DNA of 64,000 bases from Devosia rhodophyticola (GCF_028816475.1 NZ_CP118247.1:1-64000); one strand, 5' to 3'. Shown: positions 10,101-19,149, counted from the first letter of the stretch. Notes: generated by a model not told the origin, from the sequence alone. Translations and numbers: made by a program.

Positions 10101-10589
10101 GATCGCCTGGGCATCGTGTCCCGCTGCAAAACAGGGGTCAATCGCGCCCTCTGGCCCGCCTGTCAGACACAGAATGCCTTCAAGACCTTCGCGCGTCAGC
10201 CATTCAAGTCGGGCTCGCGCTGCGCCCTCCCCACCCTGTAGATAGGCCTGGCTAACCAACCGCGACAGGTTACCAAACCCCACTTCAGTCTGCGCCATCA
10301 GCACCAGACTGCTTTTTGTGGAAAAACTGTGATTGCCCCGCTCGCTGGTGCGTTCTTCGGCGGCTGCGAAATCGACTGACATTTCAACGCCGACTAGCGG
10401 CTGAATGCCTTTCTTTACGGCCTTTTCGGAAAATTCGAGCGCGCCAAACAGGTTGCCGGTGTCAGCAATGCCTAACGCAGGCTGCTCATCCTCCTTGGCC
10501 AGTCCCAGAATTTTTTCGAGCTGCAGCGCTCCCTCGAGCAGGGAATATGCTGAATGCACGTGCAGATGGATAAAACCGGGACCGTTCAT
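7134..10589 (-). CDS. dnaE: DNA polymerase III alpha subunit (replicative)
   Basis: Catalytic subunit of the replicative polymerase. The 1151-residue protein starts with a PHP domain (FIHLHVHSAYSLLEGAL, residues 6-22), has the polymerase block GRGSGAGSLVAYA near residue 381 and the catalytic aspartates in PDFDIDF near residue 413, then a helix-hairpin-helix region and a C-terminal OB fold (GTISGRQDRRTRKGTPMM). The length and full PHP domain fit DnaE1 rather than the SOS mutasome DnaE2. It begins 80 nt after a 32-codon peptide gene with an SOS-type promoter, and no terminator separates them, so part of its transcription may be DNA-damage responsive. Confidence 0.96.
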   Translation of the reverse strand: MNGPGFIHLHVHSAYSLLEGALQLEKILGLAKEDEQPALGIADTGNLFGALEFSEKAVKKGIQPLVGVEMSVDFAAAEERTSERGNHSFSTKSSLVLMAQTEVGFGNLSRLVSQAYLQGGEGAARARLEWLTREGLEGILCLTGGPEGAIDPCFAAGHDAQAIKRLNLLREAFDDRLYIEIQRHGRPIEAGVEPRLIDFAYRQGLPLVATNEPFFRSVAEFEAHDALLAIAGGTVLAQTERRKLNDQYYFKTRAEMVELFADLPEALDNTIEIAQRIGYRPHTRKPILPKFAAAPDLTDDEAVAVEAEALRVMAVEGLDRRLASVGPGPGKTEQDYRDRLEFELGIIQSMKFPGYFLIVADFIRWSKSQGIPVGPGRGSGAGSLVAYATTITDLDPLRYNLLFERFLNPERVSMPDFDIDFCQDRREEVIRYVQQKYGSDQVSQIITFGTLQARAVLRDVGRVLQMPYGQVDRICKLVPANPADPWTLERTVKEVPQLKMMAEDDETVAELIAIARNLEGLFRHASTHAAGIIIGDRPLQDLAPLYRDPRSDMPVCQYNMKWSEAAGLVKFDFLGLKTLTTIEYAVQMINRDGGNFRIEDISIEDEATYKLYAKGDTFGVFQVESPGMRRALVDLKPDRFEDIIALVALYRPGPMDNIPLFCDRKHGREDVEYPHEALKAVLDETYGIIVYQEQVMQIAQLLSGYSLGEADMLRRAMGKKIKAEMDAQRERFREGAIKYGLKQSLADTIFDLLAKFANYGFNKSHAATYALVSYQTGYLKAHHPHEFFAASMTLDMGNTDKLADFRREATKSEIEIVPPCVNRSQAVFSVKDRRIHYGLCAVKGVGRQVAEHIVEVRGDTPFKDLGDFATRVDPRLLSKRTLETLVNAGAFDEIVDRREEAFVAIESVIGMAQALTAERTEGQGNMFDMGTPEPIKLPQGIPAWSTTERAEREFSAIGFHLSAHPLDAYAELFDRFRVQRWMDFERAVKDGASAGRLAGTISGRQDRRTRKGTPMMILNLSDQSGSFECIAFSEQINEFGSILQVGKSVILQVGADERPDGVSIRLLDAQAIEEAAEKVERRMTVFAADQKCLPPISAQLKRGGEGAVSFVVIRDGGAREYEIELPGNFRLNAEIAGGIKALEGVMDVRLN

Positions 10590-10669
10590 GATGGACCTTT
10601 CCTAGGCCGTCTTTGTGACAGTCTGCGGGCCAGAGGGAAACCTCCGCAGCGCCGCAATCCACAACAGGC

Positions 10670-10768
10670 TCAACCGAGTCGGGTCAAGACGTCCATCCAG
10701 GTCAGAGAGCCCACAGTAAAGGCGCCAATGGTAACGAACGCAGCGAAATCCTTGAGGAAGGTCAACAT
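10670..10768 (-). CDS. 32-residue single-pass membrane peptide under a LexA-type promoter
   Basis: A short unlisted reading frame, MLTFLKDFAAFVTIGAFTV then GSLTWMDVLTRLG, 32 codons, stop TGA at 10670-10672. Seen: ribosome binding site CAGGAGAAG just before the ATG; a hydrophobic stretch from about Phe8 to Leu22 long enough for one membrane helix; one Lys and two acidic residues near the ends. A promoter with an embedded SOS box lies 28 nt upstream. Known: Caulobacter SidA is a 29-residue, LexA-repressed inner-membrane peptide that blocks division through FtsW/FtsN. Inferred: this is an SOS-induced membrane peptide, possibly a SidA-like division inhibitor; sequence homology to SidA is not established. 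dnaE follows after 80 nt. Confidence 0.72.
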   Translation of the reverse strand: MLTFLKDFAAFVTIGAFTVGSLTWMDVLTRLG

Positions 10769-10795
10769 CTTCTTCTCCTGTGTTTTCGATATGTT

Positions 10796-10824
10796 CTTAT
10801 ACGTTCCTTGTTTGTTCCTGTCTA
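10796..10824 (-). promoter_or_regulatory. SOS-type promoter with LexA box inside the spacer
   Basis: Minus strand: -35 TAGACA (10819-10824), exactly 17 nt, -10 TATAAG (10796-10801). The spacer contains GAAC-N7-GAAC (10803-10817; GTTC-N7-GTTC on the plus strand), the LexA operator described for alphaproteobacteria. A third GAAC half-site lies at 10793-10796. A LexA dimer here would cover both promoter elements. The start site would fall about 20 nt before the ATG of the 32-codon gene. Confidence 0.75.
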
Positions 10825-10905
10825 GGGATAACAATGAGAATAGCGGGGAGCAACGCCACTTGGTTAAGACTTCGTTAGGTGGTGATTGTCTGGTTGGTCC
10901 GCCAC

Positions 10906-11592
10906 CTATAGGTCGTGATCGACAACCAACCCGCCCTTTAAGGTGACGATCCGGTCGGCGCGGCGCGCCAAATCGTGGTTATGCGTCGCGATAAGCGCCG
11001 CGGCCCCCTCTTCCTTGATCAGCGTTTTGAGCGCTTCGAACACCAGATCGCTGGTTTCTGGATCAAGATTACCTGTTGGCTCATCCGCCAATATCACACG
11101 GGGACGATTGGCGGCCGCTCGTGCAATCGCAATACGTTGTTGCTCCCCGCCCGACAGTTCGGCGGGTCGGTGTGAAGCACGAGGTGCAACGCCCAGAATT
11201 TCGAGCAATTCAAGCGAGCGAATATCAGCTTCCTGTTGCGATTTACCGGCAATCAATTGCGGCATCGAAACATTTTCGAGCGCGGTGAATTCGGGCAATA
11301 GGTGGTGGAATTGATAAACATAACCCACCGTGCTGCGCCGTAACTGCGTACGGCCACGATCACCGAGCTTGCTGGTCTTGGTGCCAATGATCTCGATTTC
11401 ACCTGACTGGGGACTTTCGAGCAGGCCACTCAAATGCAGAAGAGTCGACTTGCCAGCTCCGGAGGGGGCGACGAGCGCCACCAATTCACCGCTCAGCACG
11501 GTCAGATTGGCCGCTTCCAGTACCCGCACCAGTTTGTCGCCTTCGCCGTAATGCCGGTGGACATCGCGCAGAACCAAATGTGCCTCATTCAT
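10906..11592 (-). CDS. lolD: LolD, ATPase of the lipoprotein-releasing ABC transporter
   Basis: Powers extraction of outer-membrane lipoproteins from the inner membrane and their hand-over to LolA. Walker A is APSGAGKST (42-50), the ABC signature LSGGE (146-150) and Walker B ILADE (167-171). The first Gly of the usual GPSGAGKST is Ala, which is tolerated in the family. At 228 residues it is standard. It overlaps lolC by 8 nt. Confidence 0.93.
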   Translation of the reverse strand: MNEAHLVLRDVHRHYGEGDKLVRVLEAANLTVLSGELVALVAPSGAGKSTLLHLSGLLESPQSGEIEIIGTKTSKLGDRGRTQLRRSTVGYVYQFHHLLPEFTALENVSMPQLIAGKSQQEADIRSLELLEILGVAPRASHRPAELSGGEQQRIAIARAAANRPRVILADEPTGNLDPETSDLVFEALKTLIKEEGAAALIATHNHDLARRADRIVTLKGGLVVDHDL

Positions 11593-12955
11593 AGCGCAAT
11601 GCCTCTACCGGATCATATTGGGCGGCCCGCCACGCGGGATAAAGCGTTGCCAGAAAGCTCAGACCCAGCGCCAGACAAACAACGACGGTCACTTCCGTCG
11701 GGTCAGTTTTTGAAGGCAGCGAGGAAAGGAAGAACACCTCAGGTGGGAAAATGGTGACACCGAGGAAATTCGACACCGATGCTCGCAAACTTTCGGCATT
11801 GGCGGCGATAATCAACCCCATCACCAGGCCGCTCAAGGTGCCAATGACGCCGATCGCGGTTCCGGTAATCGAGAAAATCCGCATGATTGATCCGCGCGTC
11901 GCCCCCATGGTGCGCAGCACAGCGATATCGCTGCTCTTGTCCTTCACCAACATGATAAGGCTGGAAATAATGTTGAATGCAGCAACCAATATGATCATCG
12001 ACAAGATGGTGAACATGACGACTCGCTCTACCTGAAGGGCGGAGAAGAACGTCTCATTCCGCTGCTGCCAGTCGGTCAAAACCAGCGGGCGCGTAGAAAA
12101 ATCGCTTTGCAGCTTCGCGCGCATCGCCGTGACATCGTCTGGATTGTCGATGAATATTTCCGCCGCCGACGCCCGATAGACACGATCATATGCCGCGTCG
12201 ATCTCCGCGTCCGTCGCCATTGGGTCCAGCGGCTTCTGACCCGGCTTCAGCACGTCTTCATAAAGCTTGAAGTACTCCTGAGCCTCTTGCAACGGCATGT
12301 ACATGAAGTAGCTATCAAACTCGACCATGCCGAGATTGAAGATGACGCTGACTTTGTATGAGCGAATTTGCGGGGTGGTACCGAATGGCGTTTTTGCGCC
12401 ATCGGGATTGATGATGGTAACGGAGTCACCGAGGCCAACGCCCAGCGTTTGTGCGAGACGATAGCCAATGGCGACGCCTTTTGAATTGTCCCAACTGTCA
12501 AATCCGCCCTGCCCGGCGCCGTTGTAGAGCAGGTCGAGCTTCTTGATATTTTCCTCATCCATCCCGCGAACGGTGACACCGGTCGACTGCCCTGCTCCCG
12601 AGGCCAGAACCTGACCCTCGACAAAATAAACAGCAAACTTGACGCCATCCACTTGTTGTAAAGCGTCGATGGTCTCCTGGTAGTCGGTGAACTTCTCTTC
12701 GATTGGATAGGCTGTGAAATGCCCATTGAGGCCAAGTATCTTGGTTAGCAGCTCGGCTCGAAAGCCGTTCATGACCGACATCACCACGATCAATGTGGCA
12801 ACGCCGATGGCAACGCCAACCATGGTCAGGCTGGCAATCACCGAAATAAAAGCTTCCTTGCGCCGGGCGCGCAAATAGCGCCCGGCAATCATCCATTCGA
12901 ACCGGGAAAAGGCCTTGGTGCCTCGGCTGTGACCCGGCATTGATTGCTCGCTCAA
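11585..12955 (-). CDS. lolC: LolC/LolE-type permease of the lipoprotein-releasing system
   Basis: Inner-membrane permease that works with LolD. The 456-residue protein has one N-terminal membrane helix ([21 protein letters not shown]), a periplasmic MacB-like domain of about 220 residues, and three C-terminal helices in an FtsX-type block ([26 protein letters not shown]). Only one permease gene is present, as in other alphaproteobacteria where a single subunit probably replaces the LolC/LolE pair. It overlaps proS by 4 nt and lolD by 8 nt: a proS-lolC-lolD operon. Confidence 0.93.
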   Translation of the reverse strand: MSEQSMPGHSRGTKAFSRFEWMIAGRYLRARRKEAFISVIASLTMVGVAIGVATLIVVMSVMNGFRAELLTKILGLNGHFTAYPIEEKFTDYQETIDALQQVDGVKFAVYFVEGQVLASGAGQSTGVTVRGMDEENIKKLDLLYNGAGQGGFDSWDNSKGVAIGYRLAQTLGVGLGDSVTIINPDGAKTPFGTTPQIRSYKVSVIFNLGMVEFDSYFMYMPLQEAQEYFKLYEDVLKPGQKPLDPMATDAEIDAAYDRVYRASAAEIFIDNPDDVTAMRAKLQSDFSTRPLVLTDWQQRNETFFSALQVERVVMFTILSMIILVAAFNIISSLIMLVKDKSSDIAVLRTMGATRGSIMRIFSITGTAIGVIGTLSGLVMGLIIAANAESLRASVSNFLGVTIFPPEVFFLSSLPSKTDPTEVTVVVCLALGLSFLATLYPAWRAAQYDPVEALRYE

Positions 12956-14301
12956 ATGTCTGTCCGCCTTTGGGGTTCGATAAGGCCCGTGATGCGGGCC
13001 ACGGCGTCGCCAATCGGCAGCGTTTCGCGTTCACCGGATTGGCGGTGCTTGATTTCGACTTCGCCGGATTTGATGCCGCGCGGTCCCAGAATGAGCTGAT
13101 AGGGAATACCGATCAAATCGGCAGTGGCAAACTTGCCTCCGGCGCCCTGATCACGGTCGTCATACAGCATATCAATGCCCGCCGCATTCAACTCACCATA
13201 GAGCGCATCACAGGCCGCAGTGCAATCGGCGTCGCCAGCCTTGAGATTGATCAGCACAGCTTCGAATGGTGCGACACTGACCGGCCAGATGATGCCGTCA
13301 TCGTCATGGAACGCTTCGATAATCGCCGGCACCAGACGCGTTGGTCCAATGCCGTATGACCCCATGTGCACGGTGATTTCCTTGCCATCGGGGCCGGTTA
13401 CCGTCGCTTTCATCGGTTCGGAATATTTGGTGCCGAAATAGAAAATGTGGCCTACCTCGATGCCGCGAGCAGAAACCCGCTTTTCGGCGGGCACTTCGGC
13501 CTCAAATTCGGCCGTATTGACCATTTCCTCGGTCGCGGCATAAAGCGAGGTCCAATCGTCAATGATTGGCGACAGGTCACCGCGGAAATCAGTTCCGGGC
13601 GCAGGGATTGGCTTTTCCAGCAGATCCTTGTGGCAGAAAACCTCGCTCTCTCCGGTATCGGCGAGAACAATGAACTCGTGGCTCAGGTCACCACCAATGG
13701 GTCCCGTGTCAGCTCGCATCGGGATGGCGGTCAGGCCCATGCGCGCATAAGTGCGCAAGTAAGCCACGAACATCCGCTGATAAGCCTTTACAGCGGAATC
13801 CTTATCCAGATCGAAGGAATAAGCATCCTTCATCAGGAACTCACGCGAGCGCATCGTGCCAAAGCGCGGCCGGATCTCATCCCGAAATTTCCACTGGATG
13901 TGATAAAGGTTCAGCGGCAAGTCCTTATAGGACTTCACATAGGTACGGAAAATGTCGGTGATCATTTCCTCATTGGTCGGGCCATAGAGAAAATCACGCT
14001 CGTGCCGGTCCTCGATGCGCAACATTTCCTTGCCATAGGCATCGTAGCGTCCGCTCTCGCGCCATAGGTCGGCGGATTGAATCGTGGGCATCAACAGTTG
14101 AATTGCGCCCGAGCGGTTCTGCTCTTCCTCGATGATCTTTTGCACCTTCATCAGGACCTTGTAGCCGAGCGGTAGCCAGGAATAGAGACCCGAAGCCTGC
14201 TGGCGAACCATACCGGCGCGCAGCATCAGTCGATGCGAAACAATTTCTGCTTCCTTGGGCACGTCGCGCAAGACTGGCAGGAAGTACTGGGACAGGCGCA
14301 T
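12952..14301 (-). CDS. proS: Prolyl-tRNA synthetase, short form
   Basis: Charges tRNA-Pro. The class II catalytic core is intact ([17 protein letters not shown] near residue 31; [36 protein letters not shown]) followed by the anticodon-binding domain. At 449 residues it lacks the editing (INS) domain found between motifs 2 and 3 in the E. coli enzyme, the known short type of alphaproteobacteria, which relies on a separate deacylase to clear mischarged Ala. The ATG has GGAG 5 nt upstream. Confidence 0.95.
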   Translation of the reverse strand: MRLSQYFLPVLRDVPKEAEIVSHRLMLRAGMVRQQASGLYSWLPLGYKVLMKVQKIIEEEQNRSGAIQLLMPTIQSADLWRESGRYDAYGKEMLRIEDRHERDFLYGPTNEEMITDIFRTYVKSYKDLPLNLYHIQWKFRDEIRPRFGTMRSREFLMKDAYSFDLDKDSAVKAYQRMFVAYLRTYARMGLTAIPMRADTGPIGGDLSHEFIVLADTGESEVFCHKDLLEKPIPAPGTDFRGDLSPIIDDWTSLYAATEEMVNTAEFEAEVPAEKRVSARGIEVGHIFYFGTKYSEPMKATVTGPDGKEITVHMGSYGIGPTRLVPAIIEAFHDDDGIIWPVSVAPFEAVLINLKAGDADCTAACDALYGELNAAGIDMLYDDRDQGAGGKFATADLIGIPYQLILGPRGIKSGEVEIKHRQSGERETLPIGDAVARITGLIEPQRRTDI

Positions 14302-14435
14302 GGCGACTCCAAAAACAGACTACGACTCAAGGCTTTTGTTGATGCCCACTCAAATCCTACTCGTCCATCTGTTGCAAGCATGGATGCTATGCAGATTCTG
14401 CGTGACAGCAAGAATTCTTGTGATATGGTCCCCTC

Positions 14436-14574
14436 AACAAAACAACGGTGGCACGTAAGCCATCGGACGTCGACAACGTCTAGGGAGGAGCGTTGGCTGC
14501 CACTATGTGTGCCTAAGACCAGCGTAATTGTCGAACAAACTCATTCTAGCAGGGCTTCGTGCCCTGCTTTTTTT
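14436..14574 (+). ncRNA. Candidate trans-acting small RNA
   Basis: No plus-strand gene leads into the terminator at 14548-14574, so the transcript must start within this gap. A promoter-like pair lies at 14402-14429 (GTGACA, 16 nt, TATGGT), placing the 5' end near 14436. The RNA would be about 140 nt. Seen structure: an outer stem GTGGCA (14448-14453) with TGCCAC (14498-14503), extended by GCCA (14459-14462) with TGGC (14494-14497) across a 5-nt bulge; an inner hairpin GACGT/ACGTC (14466-14480); an unpaired purine stretch GGGAGGAG (14483-14490); then the terminator. I cannot assign it to a named family; the rhizobial alpha-r sRNA families should be tested. Confidence 0.55.
14548..14574 (+). 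terminator. Strong Rho-independent terminator
   Basis: AGCAGGGC / GCCCTGCT stem around a TTCGT loop, then seven T. It is the 3' end of the candidate small RNA. Confidence 0.9.
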
Positions 14575-14856
14575 ATTTGTTTCTATATGTTTGACGTGAA
14601 GTGACGATGTAATGGATGAAGCAGGCCACCCATTGACCTCAATCATTTGAATTAGCTACTTCAGGTGCGACGAGCGCCCTGTTTGTGGCGACGACTTTCC
14701 GGACAACGGTCTGCCTGAGAACCAATGCCGGTCATTCGGGTAGTGGAATGACTGGGCAACAAATTTGAATGATGCAGCGAACTTTATGAGAGCCGCGAGC
14801 GTTCTGCACTTGGCCGACATTGCTGTGTTTAGCACCCCGGAATCCCGAAACCGAAA

Positions 14857-15102
14857 TTAATGCCAGTATGCCTGAAGCCATGGATTGGTCAGTGCCCAAA
14901 ACAAGGCCAGGGTGACAACGACCGCGAGGACGGAGGTCATGCCGATTTTGGGCAGCATCCGGGTTACGGTTGGGGCACCCGGCTCAGTGCCAGGGACAAC
15001 ATTGCCGTCTTCAAGCTGGCTGCGCACGCCAATCGGGAGCACGACGAAAAAGCAAAGCCACCAGACGATGAAGTAGACAGCTATGATGCTCGCGATTGGC
15101 AT
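14857..15102 (-). CDS. DUF1467 family small membrane protein
   Basis: An 81-residue protein with two predicted helices (IASIIAVYFIVWWLCFFVVLPIGV at about 3-26 and VLAVVVTLALFWALTNPWL at about 58-76) joined by a Pro/Gly-rich loop (VVPGTEPGAPT). This pattern is the alphaproteobacterial DUF1467 family, whose function is unknown. The start has AAAGGA 7 nt upstream. It follows rnj by 11 nt and is the last gene of the nuo-birA-rnj run. Confidence 0.85.
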   Translation of the reverse strand: MPIASIIAVYFIVWWLCFFVVLPIGVRSQLEDGNVVPGTEPGAPTVTRMLPKIGMTSVLAVVVTLALFWALTNPWLQAYWH

Positions 15103-15113
15103 GGTCGGTCCTT

Positions 15114-16787
15114 TCAGACGCGGTGAACGAAGATGGTCACGTTAGGCTTGCGGCCCCAATAGGCGTTAACCTCATTGCGAATGGCCTTGAACAAGGCCGA
15201 GTTGAGCACTTCGGTGTCACTACGTCGCTTTGGTGGCACGCTTTTCAGAACGCCGCCGATGGTGTTCTCAAGCAGCTCATTGAGTGACTCGTCCTCCGTT
15301 TCGGGCAACCCCTCGATAACGAAATCTGGACCAGCTACGACCTGTCCGCTGCCATTGACGCAAATGCTGACGACAATATGCCCCCCAAACGACAGGCGAC
15401 GGCGTCCTTTGACGCCACTTTCCTCAGGCGTGCACAGCACCAAGCCGTCGAGATATAGTTCACCCGTGCGCACTTCAGCAGGGAATGCCATCGGCTCGGG
15501 AAAGAGCCGCGCCATATCACCATTGCGAATGCTCAATATATTGGCGATGCCTTCGGCCTTGCCAAGTTCGGCATGAGCCTGCAGATGCATTGCCTCGCCG
15601 TGAACCGGCACCAGCACGTCGGGTTTGACCCACTCATATAGACGCCGCAACTCGCCGCGCCGAGGATGCCCGGTCACATGCACCATGGCATCATTGCGGG
15701 TGATGACGTCAACACCGCGATCAATCAGCAGGTTTTGAATGTCGTTCACTTCACGCTCATTGCCCGGTATGGCCCAGGACGAAAAAATCATCCGGTCGCC
15801 TGCATTGAGATCAATCACGGGATGCTCGCCGCGTGCAATGCGGGCGATCGCCGCACGTGGTTCACCCTGACTGCCTGTACACAGCAAGACGACCTTGTTG
15901 CGCGGTAACGAGCGATACATGTCTTGATCATGCATTGGTGGCACGCCTTCAAGCATGCCCAATTCGCGTGCAATGCCCGTGATGCGATGCAACGACCGCC
16001 CGGACAACACAATTTCTCGTCCCGCCTTGGCTGCCGCCCGCGCCACCGAAATTACCCGCCCCACATTCGAGGCAAACGTGGTGACAGCGACACGATGGGG
16101 GGCGCTAGCAATCAACTTTGCCAGATTATCCCCGACTTCACTTTCGCTGGGGCTTTCGCCCTCTTTCATGGCGTTAGTGGAATCACAAACGAGCGCTAGC
16201 GGTGTCGAGCGGTCAGCGCCAATCTGCTGTAGACGGGCAATATCGGTCGGCGCGTTTCCTACCGGAGTTGCATCCAATTTCCAGTCGCCAGTGTGCAGTA
16301 CGCGGGCGACGGGCGTGCTGATTAACAGTGCGTTGCTTTCCGGAATGGAATGGCAAACGTTGATGGCCTCGACGGTGAACGGGCCAACATCGAGCGCCTT
16401 ACCCGGCTTCATGATGGTAACCGCGACATTATCGATTATGCCGTCGCCTGCCCTTTTGGCCGCGAGCATTGCCGCAGTGAACGGTGTCGCAAAAACCGGA
16501 CGGTCAAAGCTGGGCCACAGGTCCAGAACGGCGCCATAATGATCTTCATGACTGTGAGTCAGTACCAGCCCGACAACGTCCTCCGCCCGTTCCTCCAGGA
16601 ATTCGGGATTGGCCATGATCAATTCGATGCCCGGCAGGCTAGGGTCGCCGAACGAAACGCCGCAATCGACAACCAGCCATTTGCGTGATTTTTCCGGGCC
16701 GAAACCGTAGGCACCCATATTCATGCCAATTTCGCCGACGCCGCCGAGCGGCACGAATACGAGTTCGTCCCTTTGTGCTTTCGCCAT
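15114..16787 (-). CDS. rnj: Ribonuclease J
   Basis: Metallo-beta-lactamase/beta-CASP ribonuclease with 5'-exonuclease and endonuclease activity in RNA processing and decay. The metal motif HSHEDH is at residues 78-83, further ligands appear in CHSIPESNA and HTGDWK, and the beta-CASP block GHPRRGELRRLYEWVKPD is present. At 557 residues it has the usual C-terminal domain. It follows birA in the run downstream of nuoN, the common rhizobial order. Confidence 0.93.
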   Translation of the reverse strand: MAKAQRDELVFVPLGGVGEIGMNMGAYGFGPEKSRKWLVVDCGVSFGDPSLPGIELIMANPEFLEERAEDVVGLVLTHSHEDHYGAVLDLWPSFDRPVFATPFTAAMLAAKRAGDGIIDNVAVTIMKPGKALDVGPFTVEAINVCHSIPESNALLISTPVARVLHTGDWKLDATPVGNAPTDIARLQQIGADRSTPLALVCDSTNAMKEGESPSESEVGDNLAKLIASAPHRVAVTTFASNVGRVISVARAAAKAGREIVLSGRSLHRITGIARELGMLEGVPPMHDQDMYRSLPRNKVVLLCTGSQGEPRAAIARIARGEHPVIDLNAGDRMIFSSWAIPGNEREVNDIQNLLIDRGVDVITRNDAMVHVTGHPRRGELRRLYEWVKPDVLVPVHGEAMHLQAHAELGKAEGIANILSIRNGDMARLFPEPMAFPAEVRTGELYLDGLVLCTPEESGVKGRRRLSFGGHIVVSICVNGSGQVVAGPDFVIEGLPETEDESLNELLENTIGGVLKSVPPKRRSDTEVLNSALFKAIRNEVNAYWGRKPNVTIFVHRV

Positions 16788-16866
16788 GGGTTTAGATCGT
16801 CCTTGTATAATGCGGCAGGCACGCCGGGAAACTGCCCGGTTGCGTTACTGCTACGGTGTTGTTTGG

Positions 16867-17703
16867 TCAGCTTCGGGCGCTGGCCGTTGCCCCAAAATGT
16901 ACGTCACCAGCAGTAATTGCGATCCGCGCGTCATTATCAGCGCGCACGATCAGCCGTCCGGTGTCGTCAATTGTTTCAAAAATTCCGCGCACGATTTGGC
17001 CATTCTGATTAATGGCCACGGGAGAGCCAATGCCAGCTGCGGCCTCGCGCCAATATTGGAGCACCTGGGCCGTGCCCCGTCCGTCGGCCCAAAGACCAAA
17101 GACTTCGACCCAACAATCGCTCAGCGTCTCGAAGACCTGTTGCGCCGTGCGGCCAGTCCCCAATTCGGTCAGGCTGGTGGCAGGATAGGGCAATCCATCT
17201 GGCGCCGCGAGGGCGTTGACGCCGCATCCAATCGCAATCGCATGGCGGCCGTCGTCGAGCTTTTGGGCCTCTAATAGTATTCCTGCGAGCTTTGCGCCAT
17301 CGGCGAGCACATCATTGGGCCATTTAAGCGCAATTCGTGTACCCTGACTTTGTCCGCCGCCATCAGCACCATCTACTCCGATACGGATCGAAGTTTCAGG
17401 CAACAGCTGGCAAAGCGCCCGGTTAAGCGCCACCCCAGCGACAAAACCAAGAGTAGCTGCCGCAGAGGCATCAGCATCAGGAATGATTAGCAGCGTTGCC
17501 GCCAAGTTGCCATAAGGGGTAGACCATTGGCGTCCGCGACGACCGCGTCCCGCCGTTTGTTGCAGTGCGGCAAACCAGATACCGCCCGGATCGCCAGACG
17601 CTGCAGCAGCCAAGGCCTCGCAGTTGGTCGAACCAACAGCATCGAAACCGCGAAGCCGATAGCCTGCCGCGCGCGCCTTGGCCCCGAGGGCAAACGCGGT
17701 CAC
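16867..17703 (-). CDS. birA: Biotin--[acetyl-CoA-carboxylase] ligase
   Basis: Attaches biotin to the carboxyl carrier protein. The biotinyl-AMP loop GRGRRGR is at residues 52-58, with KWPNDVL near residue 127 and GCGVN further on. The N-terminal DNA-binding domain of E. coli BirA is missing, so this is a class I enzyme without repressor function. Translation starts at GTG directly abutting the nuoN stop, so it is coupled to the complex I operon. Confidence 0.92.
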   Translation of the reverse strand: MTAFALGAKARAAGYRLRGFDAVGSTNCEALAAAASGDPGGIWFAALQQTAGRGRRGRQWSTPYGNLAATLLIIPDADASAAATLGFVAGVALNRALCQLLPETSIRIGVDGADGGGQSQGTRIALKWPNDVLADGAKLAGILLEAQKLDDGRHAIAIGCGVNALAAPDGLPYPATSLTELGTGRTAQQVFETLSDCWVEVFGLWADGRGTAQVLQYWREAAAGIGSPVAINQNGQIVRGIFETIDDTGRLIVRADNDARIAITAGDVHFGATASARS

Positions 17704-19149
17704 CTAGAACAGGCTTCCCGCTGCCATATGGGCAACGCTGGCAAGCGGTCCACCGACAGTGAAATAATAGGTGACCAGCAAGAATCCCGATATTGCCATG
17801 ATAATTCCCAACTCGTTGGGCACGGCCGCAAATGTCTGGCGTGGTTCATCAAAATACATCAGCTTGACGATCCGCAAGTAATAGAACGCGCTCACGGCAC
17901 TGGCCAGCACGCCGATGACGGCCAACAGATAAAGATGCGCGTCGATGGCGGCGAGAAATACATGCCATTTGGCAAAGAAACCCGCCAGCGGTGGCATACC
18001 GATCAATGAGAACATGACCACAGCCATAATGGCCGCCACAAAGGGACGGGTCTGTGCCACACCAGCGAAATCCTCAATGGTCTCGATTTCCCCCGCCTCG
18101 GTGCGCAGCGAAAGCAAACAGGCGAACAGGCCGACAGTCATTGTCACGTAGATTGCCATATAGATGGCGACGCCCTCGACACCGCCCTGGTTTGCCGCGG
18201 ACAGCCCAACGAGCGCAAAACCGACATGACCGATGGACGAATAGGCAATCAGTCGCTTGATCGACTTTTGACCGATAGCGGCAAACGCGGCCAACACCAT
18301 GGAGGCGATTGAAAGGAAGATCAGGATCTGCTGCCAATCATGGGCAATCGGGGCAAAAGTGTTCGACACCAATCGCACCAGCAAGGCCATTGCAGCAACT
18401 TTTGGGGCGGTTGCAAAGAGGGCTGTGACCGGCGTCGGGGCGCCTTCGTAGACGTCCGGCGTCCACATGTGGAATGGAACAGCCGAAATCTTGAACGCGA
18501 CACCAGCCAACAAGAACACCAGGCCAAAAATCAGCCCAATGGAGCGGTCCTCGGCGGTAACTTGAGCCAAAATGGCGGGCAAATTGGTCGTCCCAGTAAA
18601 CCCATAAATGAATGAGGCACCATAAAGCAGCATGCCCGATGCCAATGCGCCGAGAACAAAATACTTGAGGCCTGCCTCGGTGGCGCGACTATCGTCACGC
18701 TTGATTGCCGCAACAACATAGAGCGCCAGTGACTGCAACTCCAGACCGACATAAAGGGTCATGAGATCGTTGGCCGAAACCATCATCATCATGCCAAGCG
18801 TCGCCAGCAGCACGAGCACTGCATATTCGAACTTGTGAACGCCCTGCTCTACCGCATTGGGCAAAGCCAACATCAGCGCAAAAGCTGATCCACCCAAAAC
18901 CAACGCCTTCATGTAACGGCTGAAACCGTCAGCAATGAAGGTGCCATTGAACAATATGCCGTCCTGCCCCTGAAACACCGTCATCGCTGCAACAACCAAA
19001 AGGAGCACGATTGCGGCATAGCTGATGCCTACAGAGCGTTCCTTGTTGATAATCACACCTGCGAGCAACAGGACAACCGCACCAATCGCAATTGCCATTT
19101 CAGGAAATATTGGTGCCAGGCTGGCAAATGAGGTGACGTCGGAACCCAT
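17704..19149 (-). CDS. nuoN: NADH-quinone oxidoreductase subunit N
   Basis: Antiporter-like membrane subunit of complex I, one of three proton-pumping modules. The 481-residue protein is almost wholly hydrophobic with about 14 helices. The conserved proton-channel block KFFVLGALASGMLLYGASFIYG and the segment KIMSAVPFHMWTPDVYEG-like KISAVPFHMWTPDVYEGAPTP are present. It is the last nuo gene, 11 nt after nuoM, and abuts birA. Confidence 0.95.
   Translation of the reverse strand: MGSDVTSFASLAPIFPEMAIAIGAVVLLLAGVIINKERSVGISYAAIVLLLVVAAMTVFQGQDGILFNGTFIADGFSRYMKALVLGGSAFALMLALPNAVEQGVHKFEYAVLVLLATLGMMMMVSANDLMTLYVGLELQSLALYVVAAIKRDDSRATEAGLKYFVLGALASGMLLYGASFIYGFTGTTNLPAILAQVTAEDRSIGLIFGLVFLLAGVAFKISAVPFHMWTPDVYEGAPTPVTALFATAPKVAAMALLVRLVSNTFAPIAHDWQQILIFLSIASMVLAAFAAIGQKSIKRLIAYSSIGHVGFALVGLSAANQGGVEGVAIYMAIYVTMTVGLFACLLSLRTEAGEIETIEDFAGVAQTRPFVAAIMAVVMFSLIGMPPLAGFFAKWHVFLAAIDAHLYLLAVIGVLASAVSAFYYLRIVKLMYFDEPRQTFAAVPNELGIIMAISGFLLVTYYFTVGGPLASVAHMAAGSLF

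Larger units (their letters stand above)
14302..14856. other. 555-nt protein-free gap
   Basis: Holds the proS promoter region at its left end and a structured plus-strand RNA with a terminator in the middle (listed separately). In 14580-14856 I see no reading frame with a ribosome binding site and no clear repeat. No strong terminator for the DUF1467 gene is visible. Confidence 0.6.

Noticed and set aside
14483..14514. A tiny frame (ATGTGTGCCTAA) behind a perfect GGGAGGAG
   Set aside because: Only three codons; the purine run is better explained as an unpaired loop of the small RNA.
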